Below the pieces are notes generated by a model. It saw only the letters and a list, made by a program, of their open reading frames with translations, did not search any database and had not been told where the DNA came from. From the NCBI RefSeq assembly GCF_009762325.1, contig NZ_CP034348.1:1308501-1372500 (forward strand): a stretch of 64,000 bases of DNA, given 5' to 3'. Position numbers and translations under genes: made by a program. Below, piece after piece: positions 27,082 to 35,597 of this stretch. Source of the DNA: Roseovarius faecimaris. GTDB taxonomy: Bacteria; Pseudomonadota; Alphaproteobacteria; Rhodobacterales; Rhodobacteraceae. Positions within the stretch are counted from its first letter, which is position 1; the number at the start of each line of letters is the position of its first letter.

Positions 27082-28167
27082 GTGGACAAGACCCCACCAA
27101 GACTGGAAATCAAGCATCTGATGCGCCGCTATGACGGGCGTGTCGCGGTGGATGACGTGTCGCTCAGCGTCGCGCCGGGGCAGGTGACCTGCCTGCTGGG
27201 CCCGTCGGGCTGTGGCAAGTCCACGACGCTGCGCTGTATCGCGGGCGTGGAGATGCAGGACGCGGGCGAGATCTGGGTGGATGGCCAGCTTGTCTGCGAC
27301 ACGGTGTTCCGGGTGCCGCCCGAGCGGCGCCATATCGGGCTGATGTTTCAGGATTTCGCGCTGTTTCCGCATCTGAGCGTGCAGGACAATATCCGCTTCG
27401 GCCTTAGCGGGGACAAGGGCGAGACCGCCCGCAGGGTGGATGAGCTGCTGGAGCGGGTGGGGCTGATGGGCTTTGGCCCGGCCTTTCCGCATGAGCTGTC
27501 GGGGGGCGAGCAGCAACGGGTCGCGCTGGCCCGGGCGCTGGCGCCGCGCCCGTCGATCATGCTGATGGACGAGCCCTTTTCAGGGCTCGATAACCGGCTG
27601 CGCGACGGTATCCGCGACGAAACACTGGAGATTTTGCGCGAGCAGGACACGGCCGTCCTGCTGGTGACGCATGAGCCCGAAGAGGCGATGCGCATGGCCG
27701 ACGAGATAGCACTCATGCGCAAGGGCCGGATCGTGCAGCGCGGCGCGCCCTACAATATCTACAATGCGCCCGCGGATCGCGAGGCGATGGCCTTTTTCTC
27801 GGATATCAATGTGATACGAGGCGTTTCCAAAGGGGCGCTGACGCAGACGCCGTTTGGCCAGTTCCTGACACCGGGCTATGAGGACGGGCAGGAGATGGAG
27901 ATCGTGATCCGCCCGCAGCATATCAAGCTGGATTTCGACCGGGCAGGTCAGGGCCCCGCGCCCACGATCGAGAACGGCACGGCGGTATCCGGCGTGGCCG
28001 AACGCGCGCGCTTCATGGGCAATGAAAGCCTTGTGGAGTTTCGGATGGAACATGACGGATCATTGATCCGCGCCACTGTGCCGGGGGTGTTCCTACCGCG
28101 CGCGGGCACGCGGATGTGGCTGATGATCCGGCGCGACAAATGTTTTGTATTTCCGGTGAAAGGGTAG
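27082..28167 (+). CDS. ABC transporter ATP-binding protein, FbpC/CUT1-like
   Basis: The protein has 361 residues from a GTG at 27082. It contains Walker A GPSGCGKSTT, Q-loop MFQDFALFPH, signature LSGGEQQRVALARAL, Walker B IMLMDEPFSGLD and the switch His in LLVTHEPEEA. Beyond residue 240 is a TOBE-type domain (IVIRPQHIKL, VPGVFLPRAGT). The protein resembles ATPases of ferric iron, spermidine or thiamine importers. No permease or binding-protein gene is adjacent, so it is an orphan subunit that must work with partners elsewhere. It borders the lower-GC accessory stretch. Confidence 0.9.
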   Translation: MDKTPPRLEIKHLMRRYDGRVAVDDVSLSVAPGQVTCLLGPSGCGKSTTLRCIAGVEMQDAGEIWVDGQLVCDTVFRVPPERRHIGLMFQDFALFPHLSVQDNIRFGLSGDKGETARRVDELLERVGLMGFGPAFPHELSGGEQQRVALARALAPRPSIMLMDEPFSGLDNRLRDGIRDETLEILREQDTAVLLVTHEPEEAMRMADEIALMRKGRIVQRGAPYNIYNAPADREAMAFFSDINVIRGVSKGALTQTPFGQFLTPGYEDGQEMEIVIRPQHIKLDFDRAGQGPAPTIENGTAVSGVAERARFMGNESLVEFRMEHDGSLIRATVPGVFLPRAGTRMWLMIRRDKCFVFPVKG

Positions 28168-28200
28168 GGACTGCGCAGGAAACGGCGGGGTTGAAAGACC

Positions 28201-28269
28201 GCTTTGAGCCCAAAGCAGCCTGTGCCTTCGGCACGAGAAGTGCCCGCGTTTTGGAAGTGTCGCAAAACG
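28201..28269 (+). promoter_or_regulatory. Structured leader upstream of the homocysteine methyltransferase
   Basis: Several hairpins can form: GCTTT/AAAGC (28201-28205 with 28212-28216), GTGCC/GGCAC (28222-28226 with 28230-28234), and CGTTTTG/CAAAACG (28247-28253 with 28263-28269). GGCAC at 28230-28234 can pair instead with GTGCC at 28240-28244, which gives two mutually exclusive structures. The whole lies 40-110 bp before the start codon. It may be a regulatory leader, but it does not match a SAM or SAH riboswitch that I recognise. Confidence 0.35.
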
Positions 28270-28309
28270 TGTTAGCCTCTATTAAAAGGAGAAGCGCGGG
28301 GATTTTTCG

Positions 28310-29263
28310 ATGAAGGACTTTCCACCCAGACTCGAGAACAAGTTCTACCTGACCGAGGGAGGAACCGAGACAGACATACTCTACAAGTGGGGCTTCGAGC
28401 TTCCCGAGTTCGCGATGTTCCCCCTTCTTGATAATCCGGAGGCCGACCGCGTGATCCGCGATATCTATCGTCGGTACTTCGATGTTGCCCATAAGCACGA
28501 CACCGGGATGCTTATCCTCGGCCATGACTATCGCGCCAGTCCGGATTGGGGCGCCAAGCTCGGCTACACGCCCGAGGCACTGGCAGAGATGGAGCGCCGC
28601 ACAATCGGCTTTCTGGACAGCTTGCGCCGGGAATACGAAGGCAAGGTTTCGGATGTCTACATTGCTGGCTGTGTCGGGCCGCGCGGCGATGCATACGGAA
28701 CCGGGGGCGGGATCTCGGAGGCCGAAGCCGAGGATTATCATTCTGTCCAATTGACCACGCTAAAGAGTACACCCGCCGACATGGCTATCTCCCTCACGCT
28801 TAACAATATCCCCGAGGCCATCGGCATTGTCAGGGCAGCCAAGGCAATCAAGATTCCGATCGGTATCAGCCTGACCCTGACAACAGAGGGTCGCCTCAGA
28901 TCCGGGCCAAGTCTGCGCGAAGCGATCGAGGCGATCGAGGAAAAGACGGATGGGGCGGCCGCCTGGTACGGTACGAATTGCTCGCACCCTCTGGAATTTG
29001 CCTCTGCTCTTGCCGATGACGGCCCGTGGCTCGACCGGCTCCGTTATATCCGCCCGAACGCCGTCAAGATGGACAAGATCGCCCTGTGCAAACTCGGTCA
29101 CCTCGAAGACGGTGACCCGGTCGAGCTGGGCCAACAGATGGGGGATGTAGCACGCCGGTTCCCACGCGCTGACATTCTTGGGGGGTGCTGTGGAACGGAC
29201 GAACGCCACCTCGGCGAAATCGCTAAAAACGTGAACAGCCTGCGAAGGAAGGTCGAAGCCTAG
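28310..29263 (+). CDS. Homocysteine S-methyltransferase family protein
   Basis: The protein has 317 residues. The zinc-binding cysteines of the family are present: GTNCSHP near residue 223 and GGCCGTDERHL near residue 294. The N-terminus LTEGGTETDILYKWGFELPEF is also typical. These enzymes move a methyl group from S-methylmethionine, SAM or betaine-like donors to homocysteine, making methionine. Codon use looks less GC-biased than in the flanking core genes. The gene converges with a methyltransferase gene (5 bp between stops). The methyl donor is unknown. Confidence 0.88.
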   Translation: MKDFPPRLENKFYLTEGGTETDILYKWGFELPEFAMFPLLDNPEADRVIRDIYRRYFDVAHKHDTGMLILGHDYRASPDWGAKLGYTPEALAEMERRTIGFLDSLRREYEGKVSDVYIAGCVGPRGDAYGTGGGISEAEAEDYHSVQLTTLKSTPADMAISLTLNNIPEAIGIVRAAKAIKIPIGISLTLTTEGRLRSGPSLREAIEAIEEKTDGAAAWYGTNCSHPLEFASALADDGPWLDRLRYIRPNAVKMDKIALCKLGHLEDGDPVELGQQMGDVARRFPRADILGGCCGTDERHLGEIAKNVNSLRRKVEA

Positions 29264-29268
29264 CCGGC

Positions 29269-30087
29269 TCAGGGCTTGCGCAGGACATATCCGTAGTAGC
29301 TGCAGGCTCCAAAGAATGTGCCCTCTTCCGCGGCCGTCCTGAGATCTTCGGCAATCGCCGCGGCCTCTTCTTCCGAAGATACGCCGGAATTCACCAGCAT
29401 GGGGCCAATCGTGCCAACGAGGCCTGCAAAGAAATCCGGCGTCCCAGCTTCTGCGATCAGGTAGGAGAAACACCTTTCGACCGAGAGCCCCACCGCTTTA
29501 GCCATGCGGGGCAATCGCCGCATGACGCGAGGCTGCGTAACCGTTGCTTCGATCATTGCCGCATCAATCTCGCCTGCTCGATCCGGATTCGCCGTCTCCA
29601 GCGTGGAAGAGGCGTAGTCTCCGTCAAACACGATGATCGCACCTCCAGACCGCGTTACGCGCGCCGCCTCTCTCAGCGCGGCGGCAGGATCGTCGAGATG
29701 ACTGACAAGAGTATGCAGCACGGTCACGTCGAATATGCCGTTGTCGAAGCCAAAGCTGCGTATATCGCCAACCTCGAAAAGGACCTTGTGCGACAGCCCT
29801 TCCGATGCGGCCAATTCACGGGCTTTGGCGATAAGTTGCGCGCTTAGATCGATGCCCGTAATCCGGCCGCTGAAATCCTTCCGTCCGGCTATCCTGCGGG
29901 CCACGACGCCCGTTCCACACCCAAGATCGAGCACGTCTTTGGCTTCCGAAATACCTGCCGCGTCCAGGTAATCGTCGATCATCCCGAGGAACCGTGCATC
30001 TCTCCCACGTTCCTCGAGTCGAGCCACAATCATCTCGAGCATGCTGGCATCGATCTGATCGGTAATCCTGTAGGGATCATCTGCCAT
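29269..30087 (-). CDS. Class I SAM-dependent methyltransferase
   Basis: The protein has 272 residues. VLDLGCGTGVVARRIAG near residue 52 is motif I, GIDLSAQLIAKAREL motif post-I, and VTVLHTLVSHLDDP with ARVTRSGGAIIVFDGDYAS the downstream motifs, as in UbiE/Methyltransf_11 proteins. The C-terminal 100 residues form a helical cap that could give specificity. The substrate is unknown. It lies in the lower-GC stretch with the homocysteine methyltransferase and an SDR, so the three may have been acquired together. Confidence 0.88.
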   Translation of the reverse strand: MADDPYRITDQIDASMLEMIVARLEERGRDARFLGMIDDYLDAAGISEAKDVLDLGCGTGVVARRIAGRKDFSGRITGIDLSAQLIAKARELAASEGLSHKVLFEVGDIRSFGFDNGIFDVTVLHTLVSHLDDPAAALREAARVTRSGGAIIVFDGDYASSTLETANPDRAGEIDAAMIEATVTQPRVMRRLPRMAKAVGLSVERCFSYLIAEAGTPDFFAGLVGTIGPMLVNSGVSSEEEAAAIAEDLRTAAEEGTFFGACSYYGYVLRKP

Positions 30088-30254
30088 CCCAGCTTCCCCT
30101 GTTGATTAGACCGTTTTTTGGTACGCTTCCGAGGGTAACAGAAAACTGCAGCGTTTCGCCACAGATGTCTCTCGAACTGGCAGAGAAGGAGGTCTGTCAA
30201 TCGTGCCAGCTGATTACATCGAGTTCTCAAACCAACAATGTCCGAGTTCTGCCG

Positions 30255-31028
30255 CTAGTGGAAGTGCACGCCTGCGTCTATCCCGACACTCTGCCCCGTT
30301 ATCGAACGCGCTTTGCAGAAACTCACAACCTGGGAAGCAACATCGTCAATATCGGTAAAACCCTTCAGAGCTGACCTGTCGCGCCAGGCATCGTATGCCT
30401 TGTTGTTTTCACCTGGCTTGGGTCCACCACCCCCCAAAGCGGTTTCCACCATCAGTCCCGGTGCAACACAGTTTACCGTGACATCCGGTGCCAAAGATGC
30501 GGCAAGGAAGCGCGTGAGAGGAATGACCGCTGCCTTGCTGGGCGCGAATATTCTATCCTGATACCAGTCACCGTGACCGAGCGTAGAGCCAATGTTCACG
30601 ATGCGGCCCCATTTCGAGGCGCGAAGGTGACCAGCGGCAGAGCGAGCGACCAGGTATGGTCCCCTGACGTTCACCGCCATCATTTCGTCCCAGATTTCGG
30701 GGGTGAACGCATCGAGGTCACCCGGGTCAATCGAATGTCCGCCTGACGCAATTGCCGCGTTGTTCACAAGGATGTCAAGCGATCCCAATTCCCCGACAAC
30801 TCTGGATACGGCGGCGTCAATTGAGGCGGGAACCATCTGGTCTACCTGAACGGTGATGGCTACCCCTCCGTTGGCTGTAACTTGTGTTTTGACCTCTTCA
30901 GCTCGCTCTTGGCCTTGATTGTAGCCGATTGCGACCGCCACGCCGTCGTCAGCCAGGCGGCTACAGATTCGAGAGCCAAGTCCACCGCTGCCACCGGTGA
31001 CGAAAGCTACAGCTCCAGAGATTTCCAT
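30255..31028 (-). CDS. SDR-family protein with Tyr-to-Phe active-site change
   Basis: The protein has 257 residues; the start MEISGAVAFVTGGSGGLGSR at 31028 begins directly at the Rossmann fold. The cofactor loop TGGSGGLG and NNAAIA are intact. The catalytic YxxxK reads FAPSK, preceded by VNIGSTLG with the Ser, so the general-acid Tyr is replaced by Phe. The C-terminus ITGQSVGIDAGVHFH is normal for classical SDRs. Reduced or altered activity is expected. It is 167 bp upstream (on its own strand) of the methyltransferase gene. Confidence 0.85.
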   Translation of the reverse strand: MEISGAVAFVTGGSGGLGSRICSRLADDGVAVAIGYNQGQERAEEVKTQVTANGGVAITVQVDQMVPASIDAAVSRVVGELGSLDILVNNAAIASGGHSIDPGDLDAFTPEIWDEMMAVNVRGPYLVARSAAGHLRASKWGRIVNIGSTLGHGDWYQDRIFAPSKAAVIPLTRFLAASLAPDVTVNCVAPGLMVETALGGGGPKPGENNKAYDAWRDRSALKGFTDIDDVASQVVSFCKARSITGQSVGIDAGVHFH

Positions 31029-31346
31029 ATTCGATTCCTGTCCAAACTTGCATCCAATTATACAAAAAAGCAGCGCGACGTCATTCGCAGCCCCTTTGAT
31101 GCGAAAGCAAACCTTGCCCGGAGTGCAGGTGATTGTCTGGATGGTCCGCAAAGATGCCATTCCAAGATTTCGCCTATCGTTGCAGTTGCGGGCGGACAGG
31201 TGATCAGGCTGTGAAGAACAGTCATTTTACGCAAAACTCTGCATTTGGCGCGCATTCCGCCTTCCAACCCGGCCTGATAGGGCTTAGATACAGTTGACGA
31301 AAATCCCGGCACTCTCCAACCTGCGCCGGGAAATGGGAGAGAAACT
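31029..31346. other. 318-bp intergenic region between the SDR and tatA
   Basis: No convincing gene was found. The region must hold the promoters of the minus-strand SDR and of tatA. Near its right end CCCGGC (31305-31310) and GCCGGG (31324-31329) can pair in the tatA leader. It marks the right edge of the lower-GC stretch. I could not place -35/-10 boxes with confidence and saw no integrase remnant. Confidence 0.5.
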
Positions 31347-31565
31347 ATGCTGAACAACATTGGCCTTCCCGGCCTTCTTCTGATCGCCGTCGTGGTGCTC
31401 GTGCTTTTTGGCCGGGGCAAGATCAGCTCGCTGATGGGTGAGGTGGGCAAGGGCATCACCTCGTTCAAGAAGGGCGTGGCTGAGGGCAACAAGGAGCTTG
31501 ACGACGCCACCGAGGATGCCGCCGAGGCCGCCAAGGACGTCACCCCCGACAAAGACAAGGCCTGA
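31347..31565 (+). CDS. tatA: Sec-independent protein translocase subunit TatA
   Basis: TatA (72 residues) forms the pore-like component of the twin-arginine translocase. It has one N-terminal transmembrane helix ([15 protein letters not shown]), the hinge FGRGKI, an amphipathic helix ([18 protein letters not shown]) and a short acidic tail. The start follows GGGAGAG. tatB begins 8 bp after the stop, so tatA is the first gene of a tat operon. Confidence 0.96.
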   Translation: MLNNIGLPGLLLIAVVVLVLFGRGKISSLMGEVGKGITSFKKGVAEGNKELDDATEDAAEAAKDVTPDKDKA

Positions 31566-31573
31566 GCCTCTAG

Positions 31574-32191
31574 ATGTTCGACCTTGGCTGGACCGAGCTG
31601 CTTGTCATCGGCATTGTGGCGCTCATCGTGGTGGGCCCCAAGGATTTGCCGGGCATGTTCAGGACTGTCGGCAATTTTGTCGGCAAGGCCAAGCGCATGG
31701 CGCGCGAGTTCAGCCAGGCGATGAACGATGCCGCCGATGACGCGGGCATGAGCGACGTCAAGAAAACCCTCGACGCCGCTGCCCGCCCGATGAACTCGGC
31801 GATGAACGAGGTCAAGAAATCGACCGAAAGCTTCACGCAGAAGACCATGAACTCGGGCAAGCCCAAGCTGAGCCCCGAGAGGGCCGAGGCGGCGGAAAAG
31901 ATCCGCCAGAAATCGGCCGAGATGGCGAATGAGCGGATCGCCCGCGAAAAGGCCGAGGCCGCGGCGGCAGAGGCGGCGGATGCGAAACCGGCCGCCAAGG
32001 CACCCGCGCCGAAAGCCGCGGAGGCCAAGACGGCCCCGGCCAAGAAAGCTCCGGCGAAAAAGCCCGCTGCGAAAAAGCCCGCCGCGAAGAAAGCCCCGGC
32101 CAAGGCGGCAGCGAAACCCGCGCCCAAGGCCGCGGCCAAGAAACCAGCGGCCAAAAAACCCGCAGCAGGGTCGGCCGGGGATAAGGCATGA
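31574..32191 (+). CDS. tatB: Sec-independent protein translocase subunit TatB
   Basis: TatB (205 residues) binds TatC to form the signal-peptide receptor. The N-terminal helix [20 protein letters not shown], the VGPKDLP hinge and the amphipathic helix ([18 protein letters not shown]) are typical. From about residue 138 the tail is built almost only of Lys, Ala and Pro (repeated KKPAAKK units), strongly basic and histone-H1-like; such tails vary widely among TatB proteins. Its stop overlaps the next start (ATGA). Confidence 0.93.
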   Translation: MFDLGWTELLVIGIVALIVVGPKDLPGMFRTVGNFVGKAKRMAREFSQAMNDAADDAGMSDVKKTLDAAARPMNSAMNEVKKSTESFTQKTMNSGKPKLSPERAEAAEKIRQKSAEMANERIAREKAEAAAAEAADAKPAAKAPAPKAAEAKTAPAKKAPAKKPAAKKPAAKKAPAKAAAKPAPKAAAKKPAAKKPAAGSAGDKA

Positions 32192-32760
32192 GTATCCGAT
32201 TGCTGGGTCCGGCGGGGGGGCTGTTTGCCTTTTTGCTGGGCTTTGTCGTCGTGTTCACGTTCGGCACAACCGTGACCGACCTGATCGTGGCCCCGCTCTG
32301 TGATCTGCTGGCCATGCGCGGGCAGAGTGATTGCACCCTGGTGTTCCTCACATCCAAGGAGGCCTTTTTGCTGAATCTGCGGCAGGCCCTTCTGGCCGGG
32401 ATGATCTGTGCGATGCCGTCGATTGTGGCGGCGCTGGCGCGCGTGCTGGCCCCGACGCTGGCGCGGATGACGCCGCAGGCGATTCCGCCTTTTGCCATTG
32501 CGGGCGGTGTGATCGCCCTGGCGGGCGCGGTCTTTGCCATCTTTTACGAGGCCCCGGTTGCCTTTGCTCCGGCCTTGCTGAGCCTCACGGCGATGAGCAG
32601 CGGAGTGCAGGCCGATCTGGGCCTTGTGACGAATTATGCCAATGCGGTGGTGGTGATGGCGGGCAGCTATGTCTTGACGCTGCAACTGCCCGTGCTGGCG
32701 CTGATGATGATCAAGTCCATGCGCACGAGGCGCATGATGGACGCGGAGACAACGACATGA
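32188..32760 (+). CDS. TatC-like paralogue lacking the last two helices
   Basis: The protein has 190 residues. It aligns by eye with TatC helices 1-4: [18 protein letters not shown] and [16 protein letters not shown] correspond to TSPQEYLFTLFRISM and FPVIAHQMWRFVAPGL of the adjacent TatC, and [10 protein letters not shown] to FQLPVLLTLM. It lacks the N-terminal HLAELRTRL motif, has no Glu after the APxL turn, and ends where TatC helix 5 would begin. Those missing residues contact Tat signal peptides in TatC, so it is unlikely to be a receptor. Start and stop overlap tatB and tatC (ATGA at both ends). The role is unknown. Confidence 0.7.
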   Translation: MSIRLLGPAGGLFAFLLGFVVVFTFGTTVTDLIVAPLCDLLAMRGQSDCTLVFLTSKEAFLLNLRQALLAGMICAMPSIVAALARVLAPTLARMTPQAIPPFAIAGGVIALAGAVFAIFYEAPVAFAPALLSLTAMSSGVQADLGLVTNYANAVVVMAGSYVLTLQLPVLALMMIKSMRTRRMMDAETTT

Positions 32761-33803
32761 GCCAGAGCGACGACATCGAAGACAGCTCCGCCCCGCTGAT
32801 CGAGCATCTGGCCGAGCTGCGCACGCGGCTGATCCGCAGTGTGATCGCCTTTATCATCGGCATCGTCCTGGCCTTTGCCGTGGCCGAGCCGATCCTGCAA
32901 TTCCTGCTGCACCCGATCGAGGCGCAGCTGCGCGAGCTGGGCGACCCGTCACCGACGCTGCAATATACCAGCCCGCAGGAATACCTGTTCACGCTGTTCC
33001 GCATCTCGATGGTGTTCGGCTTTGCGCTGGCTTTCCCGGTGATTGCGCATCAGATGTGGCGGTTCGTGGCGCCGGGGCTTTACAAGGCGGAGAAGAACGC
33101 ATTCCTGCCGTTCCTTGTCGCCTCGCCGGTGATGTTCCTTCTGGGGGCGGCGTTTGCGCATTTCGTGGTCACGCCGCTGGCCATGGCGTTTTTCCTGGGC
33201 TTTGCCGATGTCAGCTCGATTTTTGCCAACCTGTTGTCGGGCACGGTCGAGACCCTGCCGGATGACGCGGCGGTGGTGCCCGCCACTGATGAGGGGGTGA
33301 GGATCACCTTCTTCGGGAAGGTCAACGAATCGCTTGATATCACGCTGAAATTCATCATCGCCTTCGGCCTTTGCTTTCAGTTGCCGGTGCTGCTGACGCT
33401 GATGGGCAAGGCCGGGCTGGTCAGTGCCGAAGGTCTGGGCGGCGTGCGCAAATACGCGATGATCGGCATTCTGGTGCTGGCCGCCCTGGTGACGCCGCCG
33501 GATGTGATCACGCAGCTCATTCTCTTTACCGTGGTTTACGGGCTTTACGAGGTGTCGATCTTCCTCGTGCGCCGTGTGGAGAAAAAGCGCGAGGCGGAGC
33601 TGCGCGCGCAGGGGCTGTGGTTCGACGAAGACGAGGACGAGGACGAGGGCGAGACTGAGGCCGAGACGGAGGCCGGCGAAGCGGATGTCGAGGACGAAGA
33701 GCTGGACGATGAGCTTCTGGCCGAGTTCGACGACGCTGACGACGCCGATGAGGCCGATGACAACGCCGATGAGGGCGAGGCCAAAAAGGATCCCAAGGCG
33801 TGA
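32757..33803 (+). CDS. tatC: Sec-independent protein translocase subunit TatC
   Basis: TatC (348 residues) is the twin-arginine signal receptor. The N-terminal HLAELRTRL with Glu20, TSPQEYLFTLF, FVAPGLYKAEKNAF with Glu112, and VTPPDVITQL are all present, with six helices. After the last helix (near residue 270) is an acidic tail of about 60 residues with long runs of Asp and Glu, which is unusual in length. The start at 32757 overlaps the TatC-like gene, and the stop overlaps the GTG of the DUF815 gene. One operon runs from tatA to the SDR. Confidence 0.96.
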   Translation: MSQSDDIEDSSAPLIEHLAELRTRLIRSVIAFIIGIVLAFAVAEPILQFLLHPIEAQLRELGDPSPTLQYTSPQEYLFTLFRISMVFGFALAFPVIAHQMWRFVAPGLYKAEKNAFLPFLVASPVMFLLGAAFAHFVVTPLAMAFFLGFADVSSIFANLLSGTVETLPDDAAVVPATDEGVRITFFGKVNESLDITLKFIIAFGLCFQLPVLLTLMGKAGLVSAEGLGGVRKYAMIGILVLAALVTPPDVITQLILFTVVYGLYEVSIFLVRRVEKKREAELRAQGLWFDEDEDEDEGETEAETEAGEADVEDEELDDELLAEFDDADDADEADDNADEGEAKKDPKA

Positions 33804-34636
33804 GTGACGCGTTGGAAAGGATCGCGGCCGCGCTGGAGCGGATGAGCCCGCCGGAGCAACCCACGCCCGATTTCGCCAGCGCCGAGGCCTTTGTCTGGCA
33901 TGTGGAGCCGGATCGTCTGGAGCCTGTGGCGCAGGTCAACCGCGTGGATATGTCCCTGCTGGTGGGCATCGACCGGTCGCGCGACACGCTTCTGGAAAAC
34001 ACCCGGCAGTTTGCCGGTGGCCTGCCTGCCAACAACGCGCTGCTATGGGGCGCGCGGGGGATGGGGAAATCCTCGCTCGTGAAGGCGGTGCATGCCGCGG
34101 TGCGCGCCGAAGGGGCCGATCTGAAGCTGGTGGAGTTGCAGCGCGAGGACCTGCCCAGCGTCGGCCGTTTGCTGAATGTGCTGCGCCTGAGCAAGGCGCG
34201 GTTTGTGCTGTTTTGCGACGATCTGAGCTTTTCCCATGACGACCAGCATTACAAATCGCTCAAGGCGGTGCTGGATGGCGGGATCGAGGGGCGGCCTGAC
34301 AATGTGGTGTTTTACGCCACGTCGAACCGCCGCCACCTGATGCCGCGTGACATGATCGAGAATGAACGGTCCTCGGCCATCAACCCCAGTGAGGCGGTGG
34401 AGGAGAAAGTATCGCTCAGCGACCGGTTCGGGCTGTGGCTGGGTTTCCATCCTTGCGATCAGACGGCGTATCTGGCGATGATCCGGGGCTATTGCGACGC
34501 GCATGGGGTCGAGATCGACGACGCCACGCTGCGCGCCGAGGCCATCGAATGGCAGGCGACGCGCGGGAGCCGGTCGGGCCGGGTGGCCTGGCAGTATTTC
34601 ACCGATCTGGCCGGGCGGCGCGGGGTGCGCCTGTGA
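33800..34636 (+). CDS. DUF815-family AAA ATPase
   Basis: The protein has 278 residues from a GTG start overlapping the tatC stop. Walker A is GARGMGKSSLVKAV near residue 79 and Walker B is FVLFCDDLSF near residue 136. FYATSNRRHLMPRDM is sensor-1-like. This is the DUF815 family of AAA proteins, widespread in alphaproteobacteria near tat or preprotein-translocase genes. Its function is not established. The stop overlaps the GTG start of the following SDR. Confidence 0.88.
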   Translation: MSDALERIAAALERMSPPEQPTPDFASAEAFVWHVEPDRLEPVAQVNRVDMSLLVGIDRSRDTLLENTRQFAGGLPANNALLWGARGMGKSSLVKAVHAAVRAEGADLKLVELQREDLPSVGRLLNVLRLSKARFVLFCDDLSFSHDDQHYKSLKAVLDGGIEGRPDNVVFYATSNRRHLMPRDMIENERSSAINPSEAVEEKVSLSDRFGLWLGFHPCDQTAYLAMIRGYCDAHGVEIDDATLRAEAIEWQATRGSRSGRVAWQYFTDLAGRRGVRL

Positions 34637-35415
34637 CGCTGAACGGCAAGGTGGCGCTGGTCACGGGCTGTTCGGCGCCGAAGGGGATCGGGCGGGCCTG
34701 TGCGGCCGCGCTGGCGGCGGAGGGCGCCTTTGTGATCGTGAGCGACCGGCCCGGGGAGGGCCGGATGGAGGCGGTCGAGGCGCTGGCCGGTGAGATCGGC
34801 GGCGCGGCGCTGGCGCTGGATGTGACCGACGCGGAGCAGATTGCGCAAGCGGTGGCCGCAGCCGGGGCGCATGGCGGTGTGGATATTCTTGTCAACAATG
34901 CGGGCACGGTTCAGGGGGCGGGCCCGTTCCTGAGCGGGACGGCGCAGGACTGGGAGGTTTCGTTCAGGGTGAACCTTCTGGGGCCGATGCTGCTGGCGCA
35001 GGCGGTGATCCCCGGCATGATCGAAAAGAGCGCGGGGCGCATTATCAACATGGGCTCGATCGGCGGGCTTGGGGGGCGCGCGAGTTTCGGGGCCTATTCG
35101 GCGATGAAGCACGGGGTCACGGGCCTGACCAAGACGATTGCCGCCGAGTTCGGGCCGATGGGCATCCGCTGTAACGCGGTCTGTCCGGGCTATATCGCGA
35201 CGGACATGCATGAGGCGTCGAATATCCGTCTGGCCGAGGCCGAGGGCGTGCCGCTCGACGCGATGAAACGGCGGCGCTATGAGGCGGTGGCGTTGCGTGC
35301 GGCCGGGCGGCCGGAGGATATCGCGGCGGCGGTGCTGTATCTGGCCGGGCCGCAGGGGGATTATGTGAGCGGCATCAACCTGCCGGTGGCGGGGGGGATC
35401 CAGCTGGGGCTGTGA
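34633..35415 (+). CDS. SDR-family oxidoreductase
   Basis: The protein has 260 residues; the GTG at 34633 overlaps the previous stop (GTGA) and begins VTLNGKVALVTG. The nucleotide loop TGCSAPKGIGRA has a two-residue insertion. VDILVNNAG, the Ser in INMGSIGGLGG and the catalytic YSAMK are intact, so this is a complete classical SDR, probably NAD(P)-dependent. The C-terminus GDYVSGINLPVAGGIQ is normal. The substrate is unknown. A small hairpin follows 9 bp after the stop. Confidence 0.9.
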   Translation: MTLNGKVALVTGCSAPKGIGRACAAALAAEGAFVIVSDRPGEGRMEAVEALAGEIGGAALALDVTDAEQIAQAVAAAGAHGGVDILVNNAGTVQGAGPFLSGTAQDWEVSFRVNLLGPMLLAQAVIPGMIEKSAGRIINMGSIGGLGGRASFGAYSAMKHGVTGLTKTIAAEFGPMGIRCNAVCPGYIATDMHEASNIRLAEAEGVPLDAMKRRRYEAVALRAAGRPEDIAAAVLYLAGPQGDYVSGINLPVAGGIQLGL

Positions 35416-35424
35416 TCTGAAGGA

Positions 35425-35440
35425 GTGCCCTGTCGGGCAC
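35425..35440 (+). terminator. Short hairpin after the tat-operon SDR
   Basis: GTGCCC (35425-35430), a TGTC loop and GGGCAC (35435-35440) form a perfect 6-bp stem 9 bp after the SDR stop. The following GCCGGTTTGTCTC is only moderately T-rich, so it is a weak terminator candidate. The segment 35441-35597 up to the convergent nlpD-like stop shows no gene. Confidence 0.4.
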
Positions 35441-35597
35441 GCCGGTTTGTCTCGTTGCCGGCCTGTGGCCGCCGCCTCGGAGGCAGCGGTGAGGTGACGC
35501 CCTTGTGCCGGGAGCGGCGCCTGGGGCAGGTGTCGGGTGCCTCCGGCGGGGGTACGTCAGCCAGGACGAACACCGGGACGGCCAGGCCCGGACCTGC

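Noticed and set aside
27082..28167. Assigning ferric-iron (fbpC) specificity to the orphan ATPase
   Set aside because: Only general CUT1/TOBE features are visible and no permease or binding protein is adjacent, so the substrate cannot be named.
28201..28300. SAM-II, SAH or other known riboswitch in the homocysteine methyltransferase leader
   Set aside because: The hairpins do not carry the conserved loop bases that I know for these aptamers.
32331..32756. N-terminal extension of tatC to 32331
   Set aside because: The extension is the out-of-frame shadow of the TatC-like gene and resembles no protein; the ATGA overlap at 32757 is the natural start.
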